A stretch of 12,199 nucleotides of DNA. Source: an uncultured Clostridia bacterium (lineage in GTDB: Bacteria; Bacillota; Clostridia; UBA1381). Made by a program: the position numbers and the translations under genes. Positions 1 through 7,367 of this stretch are shown piece by piece. The DNA is taken from NCBI GenBank assembly GCA_934454745.1, contig CAKSGP010000019.1, positions 1-12,199 of the forward strand, written 5' to 3'. Below the pieces are notes generated by a model, which was given only the letters and a program-made list of their open reading frames with translations, was not told the origin of the DNA and ran no database searches. The first letter of the stretch is position 1; every line of letters begins with the position of its first letter.

Positions 1-1
1 T

Positions 2-322
2 ATATCAGGCGGAGAAAACATCTATCCCGTACAGATAGAGGATTTCTTGCGTAGGAACGATAAAATAAAGGACGTTGCCGTTATTGGACTTCCCGATAAA
101 CGATTAGGAGAAATTACTGCGGCAATTATAGAGGTTAAAGAGGAATGTGAAATGACTGAGGAGGAAGTAAACGGATTCTGTCTTGACCTTCCAAGATATA
201 AAAGACCTCATAAGGTGATTTTTGCAGATGTTCCGCGAAATCCGACAGGTAAAATTGAAAAACCTAAGCTTCGTGAGATATATTGCGGTGCAAGTCTTGT
301 TGAAACACAGATAAAAAATTAA
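2..322 (+). CDS. Acyl-CoA synthetase (AMP-forming), C-terminal part only
   Basis: The frame is open from the left edge of the window, so the 5' part of the gene is outside; 106 residues and the TAA stop (320-322) are visible. The first residues read SGGENIYP, the hinge region of adenylate-forming enzymes, followed by Q-I-E and the small C-terminal domain. Near the end is NPTGKIEK, the A10 motif; its lysine (nt 251-253) is the one that helps form the acyl-adenylate in this superfamily. Members activate a carboxylic acid with ATP and then load it on CoA. The substrate cannot be told from this fragment. The protein is of the general FadD/CaiC type and differs from the PaaK-type ligase downstream. 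It may belong to the same aromatic or fatty acid pathway, but a hairpin and promoter separate it from iorA, so it is probably the last gene of an earlier transcript. Confidence 0.88.
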   Translation: MSGGENIYPVQIEDFLRRNDKIKDVAVIGLPDKRLGEITAAIIEVKEECEMTEEEVNGFCLDLPRYKRPHKVIFADVPRNPTGKIEKPKLREIYCGASLVETQIKN

Positions 323-330
323 ATTATGTT

Positions 331-359
331 TTGAAACGCAGCACAAGACTTGGTATAAT
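331..359 (+). promoter_or_regulatory. Candidate sigma-A promoter of the iorA operon
   Basis: TTGAAA (331-336) is followed, after exactly 17 nt, by TATAAT (354-359). TGG directly precedes the -10 and gives an extended -10 (TGnTATAAT). The expected transcript would begin near 366, leaving a leader of about 50 nt. The -35/-10 spacer contains the left arm of the hairpin at 339-383 and the -10 lies in its loop, so RNA begun here cannot form that hairpin. Confidence 0.7.
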
Positions 360-395
360 ATTCTTATATTAGTTCTTGTGCTGATATTTTTATTT
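339..395 (+). terminator. Terminator-like hairpin after the acyl-CoA synthetase gene
   Basis: The left arm (339-350, CAGCACAAGACT) pairs with the right arm (371-383, AGTTCTTGTGCTG) with one bulged T. The loop is long, about 20 nt, and the stem is followed by an interrupted T-run (387-395). The form fits a rho-independent terminator for the upstream gene, although the long loop makes it weaker than usual. A promoter is nested in the same DNA. Confidence 0.6.
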
Positions 396-418
396 AACCA
401 AGGGAGGAATTGACTCAA

Positions 419-2152
419 ATGAAAAAGCTTATGCTTGGTAACGCGGCGGTTGCACGTGGTGCATACGAAGCCGGAGTTTCGGTGGTGGCATCATATCCAG
501 GTACACCGAGTACAGAAATTACCGAAAACATTGTTAAATACGAGGAAATATATGCAGAATGGTCGCCTAACGAAAAGGTTGCCGCAGAAGTAGCAATCGG
601 TGCATCAATTGCAGGTGCGAGAAGTATGTCCTGTATGAAGCACGTTGGTTTAAACGTTATGGCAGATCCTATCTTTACAGTAAGCTATACAGGAGTAAAC
701 GGCGGATTGGTATTCTGTGTTGCAGACGATCCGGGAATGCACTCATCTCAGAACGAGCAGGATTCACGCCATTATGCAGAAGCATCAAAGATAGCTATGC
801 TTGAACCCGCAGATTCAGCAGAATGTAAGGAGTTCACAAAAGCGGCATTTGCTCTCAGTGAAAAATTTGATACCCCTATGTTTATACGCCTATCAACTCG
901 TGTTTCACATTCACAGAGCCTTGTTGAAGAGGTTGAGCCTGATATAGTTGAACTTAAACCCTATGAAAAGAATATTGACAAATATGTAATGATGCCTGCA
1001 AAGGCTATAAAACGTCACGTTGTTGTTGAGGAAAGAATTGCAGCCCTTAAAGAGTTTGCGGAAAATTGCGAGTTCAATAAGGTTGAGGATAACGGCAGTA
1101 AAATCGGTGTTATAACCGCCGGTATTTCTTATATGTATGCAAAGGAGGCATTGGGCGACAGAGTTAACTATCTAAAGCTTGGCATGGTTTATCCACTTCC
1201 CGAAAAGCTTATAAAGGATTTTGCCGCAAAATGTGATAAGGTGTTTGTAATCGAGGAGCTTGACCCTGTAATTGAAAAGCATTGTAGGGCAATGGGAATT
1301 GACGTAACAGGCAAGGAAAAATTCACACTTCTTGGCGAATATACACCGGCAATGATAAAGACTGCCGTATTCGGCGAGGCCCCGGCAGAGTCAGCATCAA
1401 TTGAAGAGGTAATCCCCGTAAGACCGCCTGTAATGTGTGCAGGCTGTCCCCATAGAGGAACATTCTATGTACTTAAAAAGTTAGGACTTACAGTGTCAGG
1501 TGATATAGGCTGTTATACATTAGGTGCAGTAGCACCTCTTGAGAGTGTTGATACAACCATTTGTATGGGTGCATCTGTAAGTGCGGCACATGGAATGGCG
1601 AAGGCCCGCGGCAGTGAGTTCAATAAAAAGCTTGTTTCAGTTATCGGTGATTCAACATTTATGCACTCGGGAATAACAGGTCTTGTAGACATTGTGTACA
1701 ACAAAGGTGCAAATACAGTTATTATACTTGATAACTCAATTACAGGTATGACAGGACATCAGGATAATCCCACAACAGGCTATACAATACGAGGCGAGGA
1801 AACTACTCAGGTAAACCTTGTAACGTTGTGTAAATCTATCGGTGTTAAGAATGTAACCGTTGCAGATCCCTTTGATGTAAAGGAATTTGAACGTGTTGTT
1901 AAGGAAGAAACACAGAAGGACGAACCGTCTGTTATAATAGCACAAAGACCGTGTGCACTTTTAAAGAGAGTTAAGTACACAGGAAAATGCAAGATAAATG
2001 ATAAATGCAAGAAGTGTAAGCAGTGCCTAAAGCTTGGCTGTCCTGCAATTTCATTTGATGGTGAAAATATTGTAATTGACGAAACACAATGTAACGGTTG
2101 CGGACTATGCTTTAATGTTTGCCCGTTTGGTGCAATGGAAAAGGAGGATTAA
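419..2152 (+). CDS. iorA: Indolepyruvate:ferredoxin oxidoreductase, alpha subunit
   Basis: This is the large subunit of the oxygen-sensitive, thiamine-diphosphate enzyme that decarboxylates aryl-pyruvates (indole-, phenyl-, hydroxyphenylpyruvate) to arylacetyl-CoA and reduces ferredoxin. At 577 residues it is near the usual length. Visible are the N-terminal pyrimidine-binding region with YPGTPSTEI (26-34), the family motif CAGCPHRG (340-347), and the ThDP/Mg motif GDSTFMHSG...YN (410-428). The C-terminal ferredoxin domain has two 4Fe-4S sets: C530, C533, C536, C541-P, and C558, C561, C564, C568-P. C524 is an extra cysteine. I chose ATG at 419 because AGGGAGG (401-407) is 11 nt upstream. An in-frame TTG at 410 lies only 2 nt from that site and is unlikely. 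The gene is first in an operon with iorB, the aryl-CoA ligase and an ACT protein, which supports aromatic amino-acid catabolism. Exact substrate preference is not visible. Confidence 0.95.
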   Translation: MKKLMLGNAAVARGAYEAGVSVVASYPGTPSTEITENIVKYEEIYAEWSPNEKVAAEVAIGASIAGARSMSCMKHVGLNVMADPIFTVSYTGVNGGLVFCVADDPGMHSSQNEQDSRHYAEASKIAMLEPADSAECKEFTKAAFALSEKFDTPMFIRLSTRVSHSQSLVEEVEPDIVELKPYEKNIDKYVMMPAKAIKRHVVVEERIAALKEFAENCEFNKVEDNGSKIGVITAGISYMYAKEALGDRVNYLKLGMVYPLPEKLIKDFAAKCDKVFVIEELDPVIEKHCRAMGIDVTGKEKFTLLGEYTPAMIKTAVFGEAPAESASIEEVIPVRPPVMCAGCPHRGTFYVLKKLGLTVSGDIGCYTLGAVAPLESVDTTICMGASVSAAHGMAKARGSEFNKKLVSVIGDSTFMHSGITGLVDIVYNKGANTVIILDNSITGMTGHQDNPTTGYTIRGEETTQVNLVTLCKSIGVKNVTVADPFDVKEFERVVKEETQKDEPSVIIAQRPCALLKRVKYTGKCKINDKCKKCKQCLKLGCPAISFDGENIVIDETQCNGCGLCFNVCPFGAMEKED

Positions 2153-2155
2153 ACT

Positions 2156-2716
2156 ATGAATATAATGATAGTTGGCGTAGGCGGACAGGGAACACTCCTT
2201 GCAAGCCGTATTCTCGGTAACACTGTACTAAGCGAAGGATATGATGTTAAGGTATCAGAGGTTCACGGTATGAGCCAAAGAGGCGGGAGCGTTGTTACAT
2301 ATGTTAAGTTTGGTAAAGAGGTATATTCTCCCATAATAGACAGGGGGGAGGCTGATATAATACTTGCATTTGAAAAGCTTGAGGCATACAGAGCATTGCC
2401 GTATCTGAAAAAAGGCGGAAAAATGCTTGTAAACACTCAGGAAATTGATCCTATGCCTGTTATTACAGGAGCGATGAAATATCCCGAGCATATCGAAGAG
2501 AAACTTGCAGAAAAGATAGATTTGACCACTGTTGATGCACTAAAATATGCAAAAGAAGCAGGAAACGTCAAAGCGGTAAATGTAGTTTTAATAGGTCTTA
2601 TGGCTAAAAATACAGATATCCCCTATGAAAAGTGGGTTAATACAATTAAAACCTCAACACCGGAAAAGTTTTTGGACGCAAATCTCAAAGCTTTTGATTT
2701 GGGATATAATTTATAA
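2156..2716 (+). CDS. iorB: Indolepyruvate:ferredoxin oxidoreductase, beta subunit
   Basis: This is the small (gamma-type) subunit that partners IorA in the cytoplasm; the two together make the complete 2-oxoacid:ferredoxin oxidoreductase. The protein has 186 residues, normal for the single-domain form. Near the N-terminus are the family motifs GVGGQG (7-12) and EVHGMSQRGG (35-44). The latter is very characteristic of the 2-oxoacid oxidoreductase gamma domain, which contributes to CoA binding. The ATG follows the iorA stop by 3 nt, and its ribosome binding site AAGGAGG (2141-2147) lies inside the last codons of iorA with 8 nt spacing, so the two subunits are probably translated at matched levels. 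Nothing is missing or broken. Confidence 0.94.
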   Translation: MNIMIVGVGGQGTLLASRILGNTVLSEGYDVKVSEVHGMSQRGGSVVTYVKFGKEVYSPIIDRGEADIILAFEKLEAYRALPYLKKGGKMLVNTQEIDPMPVITGAMKYPEHIEEKLAEKIDLTTVDALKYAKEAGNVKAVNVVLIGLMAKNTDIPYEKWVNTIKTSTPEKFLDANLKAFDLGYNL

Positions 2717-2731
2717 AGGAGAAAATGTACC

Positions 2732-4033
2732 ATGGCGTATTATCAGAAAGAAATCGAATGTATGCCCAGAGAGGAACTGAGAAAGCTTCAGGATGAAAGA
2801 CTTGTCTGGCAGGTTAAGAGAATGTATGAGCGTGTTGAGCTTTTCAGAACACGTATGGACGAAAAAGGTTTAAAGCCTGAGGACATCAAAGGCGTTGATG
2901 ATTTACATAAGCTTCCTTTCTCGTACAAGCAGGATTTAAGAGATTATTATCCCTATGGACTCTTTGCTGAACCCCTTAAAAACATAAAGCGTGTTCACGC
3001 ATCATCAGGCACAACAGGCAAGCAGATTGTTGTAGGCTACACAGAAAAGGATCTCGACGATTGGGCAACTTGTATGGCGCGTCAGATAGTTGCCGCAGGT
3101 GGTACTGAAGAAGATGTTATTCAGGTATCGTATGGTTATGGTCTGTTTACCGGTGGACTGGGTGCACACGGCGGTGTGGAGAAACTTGGTGCAACAGTTA
3201 TTCCTATGTCTTCGGGAAACACAGCACGCCAGATTAACACTATGGCAGATTTCGGAGCTACAATCCTTTGCTGTACACCCTCCTATGCGATGTATTTAGG
3301 AGAGGCTGTAAACGAGGCAGGCTTAAGAGATAAAATAAAGCTTAAAGCAGGAATATTCGGTGCTGAGCCCTGGACAGAGGATATGCGTCATGCAATAGAG
3401 GAATCTCTTGGACTTAAGGCATATGATGTATATGGTCTGTCAGAGATTATGGGACCCGGTGTAAGCTATGAATGTGAGTGCCAGAAGGGTATGCACGTTT
3501 GTGAGGATATGTTTATCCCCGAAATCATTGATCCCGATACAGGCGAAGTGCTTCCGGAGGGTTCAACAGGTGAGCTGGTATTTACAACAATTACAAAGGA
3601 AGGATTCCCGGTAATAAGATACCGCACACGTGATATATGCTCACTTAACTACGAGAAATGTGAGTGTGGCAGAACATTTGTAAGAATGAATAAGCCAACA
3701 GGCAGAAGCGATGATATGCTTATTATAAGAGGTGTAAACGTATTCCCGTCACAGATCGAGGAGGTCCTTATGAAAATCGGCGGTGATGTTACACCTAACT
3801 ATCAGATTATTGTAGGCAGAGAGAACAATACAGATACACTTGACATTAATGTTGAAATGAGCGAAGCATTATTTGCTGACGATATTAAATCTATTGAAAA
3901 GATTGAGCGCAAGATTGTGGCTGACCTACGCAGTGTATTGGGCATCGGTGCAAAGGTACATCTTGTAAATCCTAAAACCATTGCAAGAAGTGAAGGCAAA
4001 GCGAAGCGAGTAATTGATAACAGAAAGCTGTAA
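2732..4033 (+). CDS. paaK: Phenylacetate-CoA ligase family (aryl-CoA ligase)
   Basis: This 433-residue cytoplasmic enzyme is the length expected of PaaK. It joins phenylacetate or a related arylacetate to CoA with ATP giving AMP and pyrophosphate. Motifs in order are the nucleotide loop ASSGTTGK (90-97), YGLSE (234-238), RYRTRDI, then GRSDDMLIIRGVNVFPSQIEE at the start of the C-terminal lid, and EGKAKRVID (from 421), where a lysine of GKAKR is the adenylation lysine. Cysteine pairs CEC and CECG flank the central domain; similar cysteines occur in many anaerobe homologues and may bind a metal. In this operon the product of IorAB is an arylacetyl-CoA, so the ligase may work in reverse to recover ATP and release arylacetate, or forward to activate arylacetate for reductive synthesis of arylpyruvate. 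Direction is inference. The ATG has AAAGGAG (2715-2721) upstream. Confidence 0.93.
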   Translation: MAYYQKEIECMPREELRKLQDERLVWQVKRMYERVELFRTRMDEKGLKPEDIKGVDDLHKLPFSYKQDLRDYYPYGLFAEPLKNIKRVHASSGTTGKQIVVGYTEKDLDDWATCMARQIVAAGGTEEDVIQVSYGYGLFTGGLGAHGGVEKLGATVIPMSSGNTARQINTMADFGATILCCTPSYAMYLGEAVNEAGLRDKIKLKAGIFGAEPWTEDMRHAIEESLGLKAYDVYGLSEIMGPGVSYECECQKGMHVCEDMFIPEIIDPDTGEVLPEGSTGELVFTTITKEGFPVIRYRTRDICSLNYEKCECGRTFVRMNKPTGRSDDMLIIRGVNVFPSQIEEVLMKIGGDVTPNYQIIVGRENNTDTLDINVEMSEALFADDIKSIEKIERKIVADLRSVLGIGAKVHLVNPKTIARSEGKAKRVIDNRKL

Positions 4034-4050
4034 ATTGGAGGTATAAACTT

Positions 4051-4479
4051 ATGTTAAAGCAAATTTCTGCGTTCGTTGAAAACAAGTCAGGCAGACTTAT
4101 GGAAATAATCCGTGCGCTCGGCAATGTCGGCGTTGATTTAAAAGCACTTTCTCTTGCCGATACAACGGATTTCGGTGTAATAAGAATGGTCGTAAGCGAT
4201 GATGAACTTGCAAAAAAGGTACTGACAGAGGACGGTGTAGTTGTTAAAATTTCAAATATAACGGCTGTTGCGGTACCTGATGAGCCGGGTGCACTGCTAA
4301 ATGCGTTACAGATTTTAACGGATAACGATATAGATATTGAGTATATGTACGCATTTGGTGAAAAGCTTAATGATGCATCAATTATAGCAATCAGAACCCA
4401 ATCTCCTGAAAAAACCGAGCAGGTATTAAAAGCGGGCGGTGTAATGATTCCTGATGAGGCTCAAATAAAGGCTATGTAA
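4051..4479 (+). CDS. Tandem ACT-domain protein linked to paaK
   Basis: The protein has 142 residues and nothing outside two ACT folds. The first runs from about residue 3 (QISAFVENKSGRLMEIIRAL) to 67. The second runs from about 70 to 140 (AVAVPDEPGALLNALQIL, then DIDIEYMYAF). The pattern V.N.sGRL and PdePGAL is the turn where ACT domains bind amino acids. It has no catalytic or DNA-binding domain, so any regulation must be through contact with another protein, most simply the ligase or IorAB encoded upstream. Stand-alone ACT proteins beside paaK/ior genes are common in anaerobic bacteria and archaea, usually annotated only as amino acid-binding; the ligand is not established here. It is translated from GGAGG (4037-4041), 9 nt before the ATG, and closes the operon just before a terminator. 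Confidence 0.88.
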   Translation: MLKQISAFVENKSGRLMEIIRALGNVGVDLKALSLADTTDFGVIRMVVSDDELAKKVLTEDGVVVKISNITAVAVPDEPGALLNALQILTDNDIDIEYMYAFGEKLNDASIIAIRTQSPEKTEQVLKAGGVMIPDEAQIKAM

Positions 4480-4502
4480 TAAACAATCGAAAAAATAAAA
4501 GC

Positions 4503-4546
4503 GCAGACAACTAACATTTTTAGGGTGAGTTGTTTGCACTTTTTTT
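4503..4546 (+). terminator. Rho-independent terminator of the ior-paaK-ACT operon
   Basis: The left arm 4503-4515 (GCAGACAACTAAC with its preceding G) pairs with the right arm 4525-4537 (GTGAGTTGTTTGC), including one G-T pair and one mismatch. Seven T residues follow at 4540-4546. It lies 24 nt after the stop of the ACT gene and before a new promoter, so the ROK gene begins a separate unit. Confidence 0.85.
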
Positions 4547-4574
4547 AACAGACTATAATTTTTTAAAAAAGTGA

Positions 4575-4603
4575 TTGCAATTTATTAATAAATATGATAT
4601 ACT
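4575..4603 (+). promoter_or_regulatory. Candidate sigma-A promoter of the ROK-rluA-rsmA-transporter unit
   Basis: TTGCAA (4575-4580) and TATACT (4598-4603) are separated by exactly 17 nt, and TGA precedes the -10 as an extended -10 element. The surrounding DNA is very A+T rich. The start of RNA would be near 4610, 30 nt before the ROK start codon. I see no clear operator palindrome or catabolite (cre) site beside it. Confidence 0.72.
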
Positions 4604-4638
4604 AAAAAAGTATATATTAAAAAAAGGAGGTAATCAAA

Positions 4639-5574
4639 ATGTACATAGGTATAGATTTAGGCGGAACAAATATAGCTGCCGGTCTTGTTTCCGAAGACGG
4701 AAAGATACTTTGCCAGGCATCAACACCTACTATGAATGAGCGTGATGCTATTGAAATAGTTCAGGATATGGCGGCCCTTGTAAATAAGCTTGCAAAGGAT
4801 TACGGAATTGAACTTTCAGCTATCAAGGGTGTCGGAATAGGCAGTCCCGGTTCAATTGATTCAGAAAATGGTGTTGTTGTATATTCAAACAACTTAAAGA
4901 TGGAAAAATTCCCACTTGCTAAGGAGCTTAATAAGCTTATTGGCTTGCCTGTAACTGTTGATAATGATGCAAACTGTGCGGCAATGGGTGAGTATGTTGA
5001 GTATGAAAGCAAGATAAAGGATTTTATCTTTATTACACTTGGTACAGGTGTAGGCGGCGGCGTAATTCTTAACGGAAATATGCTCCACGGCTTTAACGGA
5101 GCAGCAGGTGAGGTAGGTCATACAGTTATAGTAACTGATGGTGAACCTTGTAGCTGTGGCAGAAAGGGTTGCTGGGAGGCATATGCGTCAGTTACAGGTC
5201 TTATCCGCCAGACAAAAGCGGCAATGGAGAAAAATCCTGACAGCCTTATGCATGAGTATGCTAAAAAAGAGGGCGCTGTTACAGGACGCACCTCCTTTGA
5301 TGCGGCAAAGGCAGGCGATAAAGCGGCTCAGGAGGTTGTTAATCAGTATGCGGTTTATGTTGCTGAGGGTATAACAAACCTTGAGAACATATTCCAGCCT
5401 GAGATGATATGTATAGGCGGCGGAATAAGCCGTGAGGGCGAATATCTTGTTGCTCCTATACGTGATTTTGTATCTAAAAACGGATATAATAAATATATGA
5501 AAAAGACAGAAATCGTAACCGCAAAGCTGTTTAACGAGGCAGGAATAATCGGGGCGGCTATGATAGCAAGATAA
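4639..5574 (+). CDS. glcK: ROK-family glucokinase
   Basis: This cytoplasmic sugar kinase probably phosphorylates glucose with ATP to glucose 6-phosphate. The 311 residues match bacterial ROK glucokinases, with no N-terminal DNA-binding domain, so it is a kinase and not a ROK repressor. Visible are the phosphate loop IDLGGTNIAAG near the N-terminus, the catalytic base D110 in VDNDANC, a second phosphate motif LGTGVGGG, and the zinc signature: H161 of GEVGH with C171, C173 and C178 in CSCGRKGCWE. E180 follows as in known glucokinases. GGIS near the C-terminus belongs to the adenosine pocket. The start is fixed by AAAAGGAGG about 10 nt upstream. It overlaps rluA by one base (TAATG). Fructose, allose or N-acetylmannosamine kinases share the fold, so the sugar is inferred from family resemblance only. 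Confidence 0.88.
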   Translation: MYIGIDLGGTNIAAGLVSEDGKILCQASTPTMNERDAIEIVQDMAALVNKLAKDYGIELSAIKGVGIGSPGSIDSENGVVVYSNNLKMEKFPLAKELNKLIGLPVTVDNDANCAAMGEYVEYESKIKDFIFITLGTGVGGGVILNGNMLHGFNGAAGEVGHTVIVTDGEPCSCGRKGCWEAYASVTGLIRQTKAAMEKNPDSLMHEYAKKEGAVTGRTSFDAAKAGDKAAQEVVNQYAVYVAEGITNLENIFQPEMICIGGGISREGEYLVAPIRDFVSKNGYNKYMKKTEIVTAKLFNEAGIIGAAMIAR

Positions 5575-6473
5575 TGCGTGAATTTACTGTTACAGAAAAT
5601 GACGGCGGGCAAAGGCTTGATAAATATTTAATAAAGCTTATGCCAAAGCTTCCTAAATCAATGATGTATAAGGGACTCAGGAAAAACTGTGTTCGTATAA
5701 ACGGTAAGCATCAAAAAGACGGTGCAGTTTATGTTGGGACAGGTGACGTTATAGCCTTGTACTTTTCTGATGAATTTTTTGAGGAGAAGCGTGATTTTAA
5801 ATACGTAAAGCCGAATTTTACTGTAATATACGAAGATGACAATATAATTATTGTGGATAAACCTGTGGGTGTGCTTTCCCACGCAGACGATAAAGGCAGG
5901 GGAGATACGCTTATTGATATGATTAAGAGTTACCTTTATGATAAAGGAGAGTATTTACCCCAGAGGGAGAATACGTTCAGCCCTGCATTGTGCAACCGTC
6001 TTGACAGAAATACGGGGGGACTTGTGATTGCGGCAAAGAACGCAAGTTCACTGCGTGATGTAAACGAGAGCATAAGAAACAGGCTTATAAAAAAGTATTA
6101 TACTGCTGTTGTAACAGGTGATGTTCCTGATTGCGGACATCTTGAAAACAAGCTTGTGCGTAGCGGGAAAATTACGTCTGTATCGCAAACAGGCAAGAGT
6201 GCATCACTTGATTATAAGGTAATATCACGTATAAAGGGTTACGCGTTAGTGTCAATAAACCTTCATACAGGGAGAACCCATCAAATACGTGCCCAGTTTG
6301 CGGATATTGGCTGTCCCCTTGCCGGGGACACTAAATACGGCGGAGACGGAGAAATGTTTCGCCAATCGCTGTATAGTACAAAACTTGTACTGAATTTTGA
6401 TAAAAACAGCAATTTAGCCTATCTTAATAATAGGATAATTGAGATTAAAGCACCTTTTGAGAGCGAGTTTTGA
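5574..6473 (+). CDS. RluA-family RNA pseudouridine synthase
   Basis: The 299-residue protein isomerises uridine to pseudouridine in ribosomal RNA (or tRNA). The N-terminal S4-like RNA-binding domain spans about residues 13-60 (RLDKYLIKLMPKLPKS, then KNCVRINGK). The catalytic domain starts near VIYEDDNIIIVDKPVGVLSH, a typical RluA entry motif. The active-site segment reads NRLDRNTGGLVIAAKN, with catalytic aspartate D144; most family members have HRLD, so N replaces the usual H. RTHQIRAQFA and GDTKYG further on are also family signatures. Its ATG overlaps the stop of the kinase gene by 1 nt, so translation may be coupled. The target uridine cannot be assigned: RluB/C/D-type specificity is not readable from these motifs. 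Confidence 0.9.
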   Translation: MREFTVTENDGGQRLDKYLIKLMPKLPKSMMYKGLRKNCVRINGKHQKDGAVYVGTGDVIALYFSDEFFEEKRDFKYVKPNFTVIYEDDNIIIVDKPVGVLSHADDKGRGDTLIDMIKSYLYDKGEYLPQRENTFSPALCNRLDRNTGGLVIAAKNASSLRDVNESIRNRLIKKYYTAVVTGDVPDCGHLENKLVRSGKITSVSQTGKSASLDYKVISRIKGYALVSINLHTGRTHQIRAQFADIGCPLAGDTKYGGDGEMFRQSLYSTKLVLNFDKNSNLAYLNNRIIEIKAPFESEF

Positions 6474-6483
6474 GGAGTAGAAT

Positions 6484-7332
6484 ATGGAATTTATATCACC
6501 TGCGGTCATTAAACGTATTGCCGCAAAATATGGATTTGTGTTCAAAAAAGGTTTGGGACAGAACTTCCTGTCATCACAGGAGGCTTTAGAGAAGATAGCA
6601 GATGCTGCCGAGATTTCGGGAGAGGGCGTTATCGAAATCGGACCGGGCTTTGGTGTACTTACAAACGAGCTTGCAAAACGTGCAAAAAAAGTGCTTGCCT
6701 TAGAGATTGATGAAAGACTCATTCCTGTTTTAGCAGACACCTTAAGGGATTATGATAATGTCAAGGTCATAAATGAGGACATCTTAAAGGCAGATATTAA
6801 AAAGTTAATTGATGATGAATTTGAAGGAGAGCGAATAAGCGTTGCGGCAAATCTACCTTATTATATTACAACGCCTATTATAACAACATTGCTTGAGGGC
6901 AATTTACCTCTTAAAAACCTTGTTGTTATGGTACAGAAGGAGGTTGCCGAAAGAATAACTGCGACGCCTGGGACTAAAAACTACGGAGCTATTTCGGTTC
7001 TGTGTCAATACTATACAATTGCAGAGCTTGTATGTATTGTTCCGGCAAATCTATTTGTTCCGCCACCAAAGGTGGACAGTGCAGTTGTAAAAATGACATT
7101 CAGGGATAAACCGTCGGTCAGTGTAAAGAATGAGGCAATGTTTTTCAGAACTGTCAAGGCGGCGTTCTCACAGCGTAGAAAAACCCTTATAAATTGTCTT
7201 GCGGCAAACTTCCCAAAATCAAAAGCAGAGCTTAGCGAAATAATGACAGGCTTGGCAATTGATACAACAAGACGAGGGGAAACACTTTCCCTTGATGAAT
7301 TTGCAATTCTTTCGGATGCATTATCAGAATAA
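6484..7332 (+). CDS. rsmA: 16S rRNA (A1518/A1519-N6) dimethyltransferase
   Basis: RsmA (KsgA) uses S-adenosylmethionine to dimethylate two adjacent adenines in the helix 45 loop of 16S rRNA late in 30S assembly. The 282 residues are the normal length. Motifs in order are the N-terminal GLGQNFL, the SAM-binding loop EIGPGFG (51-57) followed by LT, the acidic ribose contact LEIDERL, and the catalytic NLPYYITTPI with N123-L124-P125-Y126. VQKEVAERI, PPPKVDSAVV and FSQRRKTL in the second half are also signatures. The ATG has a GAGGAG site overlapping the end of rluA, 10 nt after whose stop it begins, so it is transcribed with the other rRNA-modifying gene. Loss of KsgA gives kasugamycin resistance in known bacteria. 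Confidence 0.96.
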   Translation: MEFISPAVIKRIAAKYGFVFKKGLGQNFLSSQEALEKIADAAEISGEGVIEIGPGFGVLTNELAKRAKKVLALEIDERLIPVLADTLRDYDNVKVINEDILKADIKKLIDDEFEGERISVAANLPYYITTPIITTLLEGNLPLKNLVVMVQKEVAERITATPGTKNYGAISVLCQYYTIAELVCIVPANLFVPPPKVDSAVVKMTFRDKPSVSVKNEAMFFRTVKAAFSQRRKTLINCLAANFPKSKAELSEIMTGLAIDTTRRGETLSLDEFAILSDALSE

Positions 7333-7367
7333 AAAATATTAAAACAACAAACACGGAGGGAAAAAAT

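Noticed and set aside
410..418. TTG start for iorA, nine bases before the ATG
   Set aside because: Only 2 nt separate it from the AGGGAGG site, too close for initiation, and the ATG start gives the usual MKKL N-terminus of the family.
366..418. Riboswitch or T-box leader before the aromatic operon
   Set aside because: The expected leader is only about 50 nt and lacks a T-box motif or any long conserved structure; the hairpin present belongs mostly to read-through RNA.
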